A stretch of DNA of 64,000 nucleotides from Microbacterium azadirachtae (GTDB lineage: Bacteria > Actinomycetota > Actinomycetes > Actinomycetales > Microbacteriaceae): NCBI RefSeq assembly GCF_000956505.1, contig NZ_JYIX01000031.1, positions 1 to 64,000 on the forward strand. Reading direction: 5' to 3'. Positions 60,797 through 64,000 of this stretch are shown here, one piece after another. The position numbers and the translations under genes were made by a program. The first letter of the stretch is position 1. Each line of letters begins with the position of its first letter. The notes beneath the pieces were generated by a model that searched no databases, was not told where the DNA came from, and saw only the letters and a list, made by a program, of their open reading frames with translations.

Positions 60797-62008
60797 TCAG
60801 CCGCGCAGCCGCTGCGCCACGAGCCGCGGCAGGCCCACGGTCCTGGCTGAGGCCAGGGCCGTGGAGACCGCGCCGGCGAGCACGATGTCGGCGCCGAGGT
60901 GCGAGCGCAGGATCGTCGGCGCCGGCAGGTCCAGCAGCGGGCGCAGCACGTCGCGCGCCGCGTCGAGCACGGGTTCGATGGCGTCGGCGATCGCGCCGCA
61001 GACGATCACGCGCTCCGGGTCGTAGGTGCTGCCGAGCACTGCCACGACGCGCGCCAGGTACTCCCCGGCGCCGCGCACGACCTGCGCCGCGTCGGGGTCT
61101 CCGGCGGCGGCGAGGGCGAGCACGCGATCCGCGCGCAGGCCGTTCGCGACGAGCTCGGCCAGGGCGCCGTCGGCCGCGACCTTCCCGGAGGCCAGCAACT
61201 CCTGGGCGATCCGCGTGATCGCCGGGCCGAGTCCTTCGGCGGACCCGACACCGCGCACGTGGTCCAGCAGCACCATCTCGCCCACGCCGCCGTGCGCGCC
61301 GTGCAGGATGTGCCCGTCCACCACAGCGCCGGCGCCGAACCGCTCGCCGGCGATCAGCGCGATGTAGTCGCGGCAGCCCACGGCCTGGCCCAGGTCGCCC
61401 TCGGCGGCGGCGGCGAGCACGGCGTCGTTCTTGATCTCGACCACCGGTGCCCAGCCGGCCAGCACCTCGGCGAGGCCGGGGTTGGTGCGCTCCCAGAAGC
61501 CGTCGGGGTGCGGCGGGGACGAGCCATCCCGCGCCACGGGCGCCGCGACGCCCGCGCACAGCGCGAGAACGCGGTCGCGGGGCACGCCGCTCGAGGTCAG
61601 AGCCGCGTCGAGGTGGCGGAGGATCGCCGTGCGGCGCTGCCCGACGGTGTGCTGCGGATCCAGGTCGGCGCGCACCTGCGCGAGCGGGGCGCGCGCGAGG
61701 TCGGTGACGGTCACGCCCAGGTGCGTGTCGCCCGCATCCAGCGCGATCACGGCGCCGAGGTCGGCCGGCAGCTCGAAGCGCCGGGCCGGGCGTCCGGCCG
61801 AGTACTCGCCGGCGTCCCGGGCGTTCGCGAGCTCGCGCACCACGCCCGTCTCGACGAGCGTGTCGATCGCATCGATCGTGGTCGACCGCGTGAGCGAGGC
61901 GCCCGCCATGGCCTCCGTGGCGGTGAACGGACCGCGTCCCCAGGCGAAGTCCAGCACCTGACCAAGGCTCGGCCTGGTGGCGCCGACGTCGGCGGCGGAT
62001 GTCGACAT
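60797..62008 (-). CDS. ROK-family transcriptional regulator
   Basis: 403 residues from the ATG at 62008. An N-terminal MarR-like winged helix (ATEAMAGASLTRSTTIDAIDTLVETG) is fused to a sugar-kinase-like ROK domain (ALDAGDTHLGVTVTDL; FGAGAVVDGHILHGAHGGVGEM). The CxCGxxGC zinc motif of typical ROK proteins is absent; the region reads GEMVLLDHVRGVGSAEG. It probably represses the divergent carbohydrate ABC operon by binding the TGTCCGA dyad in the shared gap, released by a sugar or its phosphate. AGAGG lies upstream but spacing is poor. Confidence 0.9.
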   Translation of the reverse strand: MSTSAADVGATRPSLGQVLDFAWGRGPFTATEAMAGASLTRSTTIDAIDTLVETGVVRELANARDAGEYSAGRPARRFELPADLGAVIALDAGDTHLGVTVTDLARAPLAQVRADLDPQHTVGQRRTAILRHLDAALTSSGVPRDRVLALCAGVAAPVARDGSSPPHPDGFWERTNPGLAEVLAGWAPVVEIKNDAVLAAAAEGDLGQAVGCRDYIALIAGERFGAGAVVDGHILHGAHGGVGEMVLLDHVRGVGSAEGLGPAITRIAQELLASGKVAADGALAELVANGLRADRVLALAAAGDPDAAQVVRGAGEYLARVVAVLGSTYDPERVIVCGAIADAIEPVLDAARDVLRPLLDLPAPTILRSHLGADIVLAGAVSTALASARTVGLPRLVAQRLRG

Positions 62009-62049
62009 GATGCTTGACCTCTCGGGTGGACCTCTGTCAGAGTAACCCT

Positions 62050-62069
62050 TGTCCGAGTTGATTCGGACA
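62050..62069. promoter_or_regulatory. ROK operator candidate
   Basis: TGTCCGA-GTTGAT-TCGGACA, perfect 7-bp arms with a 6-nt spacer, between the divergent ROK and ABC genes and beside AT-rich AAAATCTAATCT that could hold the -10 region. Confidence 0.65.
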
Positions 62070-62157
62070 CAAAATCTAATCTCCGAAACAAGGATCCGCC
62101 GGTCGTGCCGAGATGCGCACGACGACCCGGAGCCCGTCGGAAGGGATGAGGACGAAG

Positions 62158-63462
62158 GTGTCTGCACCACGCACGCGGATCGCGAGGGCGCTCGCCGGCC
62201 TCGCCGCGCTCGCCGTCGCCGGGGGAGCCCTCGCCGGCTGCGCCCCGACCGACGGGCGCGAGACGATCCGCTTCACGTTCAGCAAACGCGAGGCGATCGA
62301 CTTCATGACGAAGAAGGTCGCGGAGTACAACGCCTCGCAGTCGAAGGTCAGGGTCGTGATCGACACCTCGGGCGTCGACGTCGTCTCGGCGAGCTTCGTG
62401 CGGGGCAACCCGCCGGACCTCATGCTCGCGAACTACAACATGGAGGTCGCGCGCTTCGTCTCGCGCTGCGCGCTCAGCGACTTGAGCGGCACGAAGGCCG
62501 CCGGCGAGATCGCCGCCACCTACCAGCCGCTGCTCGATCAGTACGGCACCTGTGCGGGCCGCACCAGTGCGCTGCCGTACTCGGTCATGGCGGCGTCGGT
62601 CATCTACAACACGCAGATCTTCGCCGAGCACCGCATCGCCGTGCCGAAGACGTGGGACGAGCTGATCGCGGCGTGCGACGAGCTGAAGGCCGCCGGCGTC
62701 ACGCCGTTCTACGCGACGCTCAAGGACGACTGGACCGTAGGTCAGGGCTGGTACGACTACGCGGCGGGCGGATCCCTCGACGTGCTCGACGTGTTCCAGA
62801 AGCTGAACGCCGAAGGGGCGAAGGTCGGACCGGACTCGGCGACCTCGTTCTCCAAGGACTTCGCCGCGCCGATGGCGAAGATGCAGCAACTGCTCGGCGC
62901 CTACGTCAACAAGGACGCGGCCAGCCGCGGCTACGGCGACGGCAACCTGGCCTTCTCGAAGGGACAGGCCGCGATGTACCTCCAGGGCCCCTGGGCGTTC
63001 AGCGAGATCGCGAAGACCGCGCCCGATCTGAAACTCGGCACCTTCCCGCTGCCGATGACGGACAGCGCCTCCGACCTCAAGGTGCGCGTCAACCTCGACC
63101 TCGCCGCGATGATCCCCGAGGGCTCGCACCACAAGGCCGCCGCGAGGGACTTCCTCGAGTATCTGTACCAGCCGCAGAACATCGAGGCGTACAACGCGTC
63201 GCAGCTCGGGTTCACCCCCACCACCTCGGCGCCGGCGCCGGACGACCCTCGCGTGGCCGGGATGATCCCGTACGTCGACGAGGGACACATCTACCAGGGG
63301 CCGTCCGTGCTCGTGCCCAAGACCATCCCCGTCTTCAACTACGCGCAGGCCATGGCCCTGGGTGCGAAGCCGCAGACCACCCTCGCGACCATGGACGCCG
63401 ACTGGGCGCGACTCGCGTTCCGCGCCCCGGCCGCCCGTGACACGAAGGGAGCAGCGCAGTGA
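62158..63462 (+). CDS. Carbohydrate ABC importer substrate-binding lipoprotein
   Basis: 434 residues from the GTG at 62158, chosen because GAGG lies 6 nt upstream and the product begins directly with a signal peptide; ATGs at 62113 and 62146 are in frame but the latter's SD touches the start. Lipobox ALAGC at about residue 34. Extracellular binding protein family 1: IRFTFSKREAIDFMTKKVAEYN, ASVIYNTQIFAEHRIAVPKTWDEL, and FSKGQAAMYLQGPWAFSEI. It captures an oligosaccharide for import. Overlaps the permease start (GTGA). Repression by ROK is likely. Confidence 0.88.
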   Translation: MSAPRTRIARALAGLAALAVAGGALAGCAPTDGRETIRFTFSKREAIDFMTKKVAEYNASQSKVRVVIDTSGVDVVSASFVRGNPPDLMLANYNMEVARFVSRCALSDLSGTKAAGEIAATYQPLLDQYGTCAGRTSALPYSVMAASVIYNTQIFAEHRIAVPKTWDELIAACDELKAAGVTPFYATLKDDWTVGQGWYDYAAGGSLDVLDVFQKLNAEGAKVGPDSATSFSKDFAAPMAKMQQLLGAYVNKDAASRGYGDGNLAFSKGQAAMYLQGPWAFSEIAKTAPDLKLGTFPLPMTDSASDLKVRVNLDLAAMIPEGSHHKAAARDFLEYLYQPQNIEAYNASQLGFTPTTSAPAPDDPRVAGMIPYVDEGHIYQGPSVLVPKTIPVFNYAQAMALGAKPQTTLATMDADWARLAFRAPAARDTKGAAQ

Positions 63463-64000
63463 GCACCACGACCGCGATCGTCACCCAGGGTGACCGCACG
63501 GTGCGCCGCAGCGCGCGGCGCGTCGAGCCGATCTACTACCTCTTCCTGCTGCCGAGCCTGATCCTGTTCACGCTCGCGATCACGGTCCCTGCGGCCATCG
63601 GGATCTTCTTCAGCTTCACCGACTCGATCGGCATCGGCGACTGGAGCTTCAACGGGGCGACCAACTACCTCGCGGCGTTCAGCGATCCGGCCATCCTGCA
63701 GAGCTACCTGTTCACGTTCGGCTTCTCCCTCGCCACGGTGATCGTGGTGAACGTGATCGGCTTCCTGCTCGCGGTCGGCCTCACCTCGCGGATCCGGTTC
63801 AAGACGGGTCTGCGCACGATCTTCGTGATCCCGATGGTGATCTCGGGCATCATCATCGCCTACGTCTTCAACTTCCTGTTCTCGAACTCGATCCCCGGGC
63901 TCGGGAACGCGACAGGGCTGGAGTGGCTGCAGACCAGCATCCTCGCCAACCCCGACCTCGCCTGGGTCGCGATCGTGATCGTGACGGCCTGGCAGGCGAT
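63459..64000 (+). CDS. Carbohydrate ABC importer permease, MalF-like (runs off the window)
   Basis: 180 codons visible from the GTG at 63459. A basic start (RRSARRVEPIYYLFLLPSLI) leads to a first helix (LILFTLAITVPAAIGIFFS), a short loop with FNGATNYLAAFSDP, then TFGFSLATVIVVNVIGFLLA and a third helix region IFVIPMVISGIIIAYVFNFL. The layout matches MalF/UgpA-type permeases. GGGAG lies about 8 nt before the GTG and the start overlaps the binding-protein stop. The characteristic EAA loop, second permease and ATPase would lie beyond base 64000. Confidence 0.88.
   Translation, partial: MSTTTAIVTQGDRTVRRSARRVEPIYYLFLLPSLILFTLAITVPAAIGIFFSFTDSIGIGDWSFNGATNYLAAFSDPAILQSYLFTFGFSLATVIVVNVIGFLLAVGLTSRIRFKTGLRTIFVIPMVISGIIIAYVFNFLFSNSIPGLGNATGLEWLQTSILANPDLAWVAIVIVTAWQA

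Overview
The window is GC-rich, gene-dense actinobacterial DNA. The -10-like hexamers placed 6-7 nt before start codons, the PucR, HxlR, ROK and MHS-family genes, and an E1alpha/E1beta/E2 oxo-acid dehydrogenase set all fit Actinobacteria. The style of the proteins and the interspersed repeats suggest Microbacteriaceae, probably Microbacterium; this is recognition, not a database result. I see no rRNA, tRNA, insertion sequence or CRISPR array.

Layout. 0-3.1 kb (minus): an operon of a tetraether-synthase/MJ0619-like radical SAM enzyme, a small membrane protein, an Lgt paralogue lacking the canonical catalytic residues, and a proline-rich protein cut by the window edge. 3.3-7.2 kb (minus): two exported low-complexity proteins, one with a collagen-like GLP tract and a LAQSG sorting-like tail. 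7.3-9.1 kb: sufS-sufU. 9.7-14.0 kb: LysR regulator divergent from an MHS transporter, a FAD monooxygenase and a NAD(P)-binding oxidoreductase. 14.1-16.4 kb: reverse transsulfuration genes behind a leaderless cysteine-rich leader peptide. 16.5-19.9 kb: lipoprotein, P-loop kinase-like protein, membrane protein, DUF1349 protein. 19.97-23.55 kb: copper operon (chaperone, His-rich exported protein, P1B ATPase) behind two CsoR-type operators. 23.7-28.5 kb: SDR/membrane/MarR block, a frameshifted XRE regulator and an aldo/keto reductase.

28.5-40.2 kb is a 12-kb catabolic island: PucR regulator, DUF917 (S-methyl-thiohydantoin desulfurase-like) protein and a degenerate HyuA-like protein on the minus strand; a small ABM-type monooxygenase, a ribose-type ABC importer and a HyuA-HyuB pair on the plus strand. 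Together they look like uptake and ATP-dependent ring opening of a hydantoin-, thiohydantoin- or lactam-like compound.

40.4-55.6 kb is mixed housekeeping and accessory genes: MATE pump, VOC protein, DoxX/HxlR, acyl-CoA synthetase, manA, EamA exporter, two membrane proteins behind a structured leader, DHA2-type MFS, purB with a DivIVA-domain gene and a low-molecular-weight phosphatase, a WXG-like/lipase pair and a holin-family protein. 55.7-60.8 kb: hisC-type aminotransferase and a branched-chain/pyruvate dehydrogenase E1alpha-E1beta-E2 set. 60.8-64 kb: ROK regulator divergent from a carbohydrate ABC importer that runs off the window.

Two layers run across the window. At least twelve genes show a -10-like hexamer 6-7 nt before the start codon, so leaderless mRNA looks common. 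Several families of palindromic repeats occupy intergenic gaps, mostly between convergent genes; one family also occurs in frame inside copA and the E2 gene.
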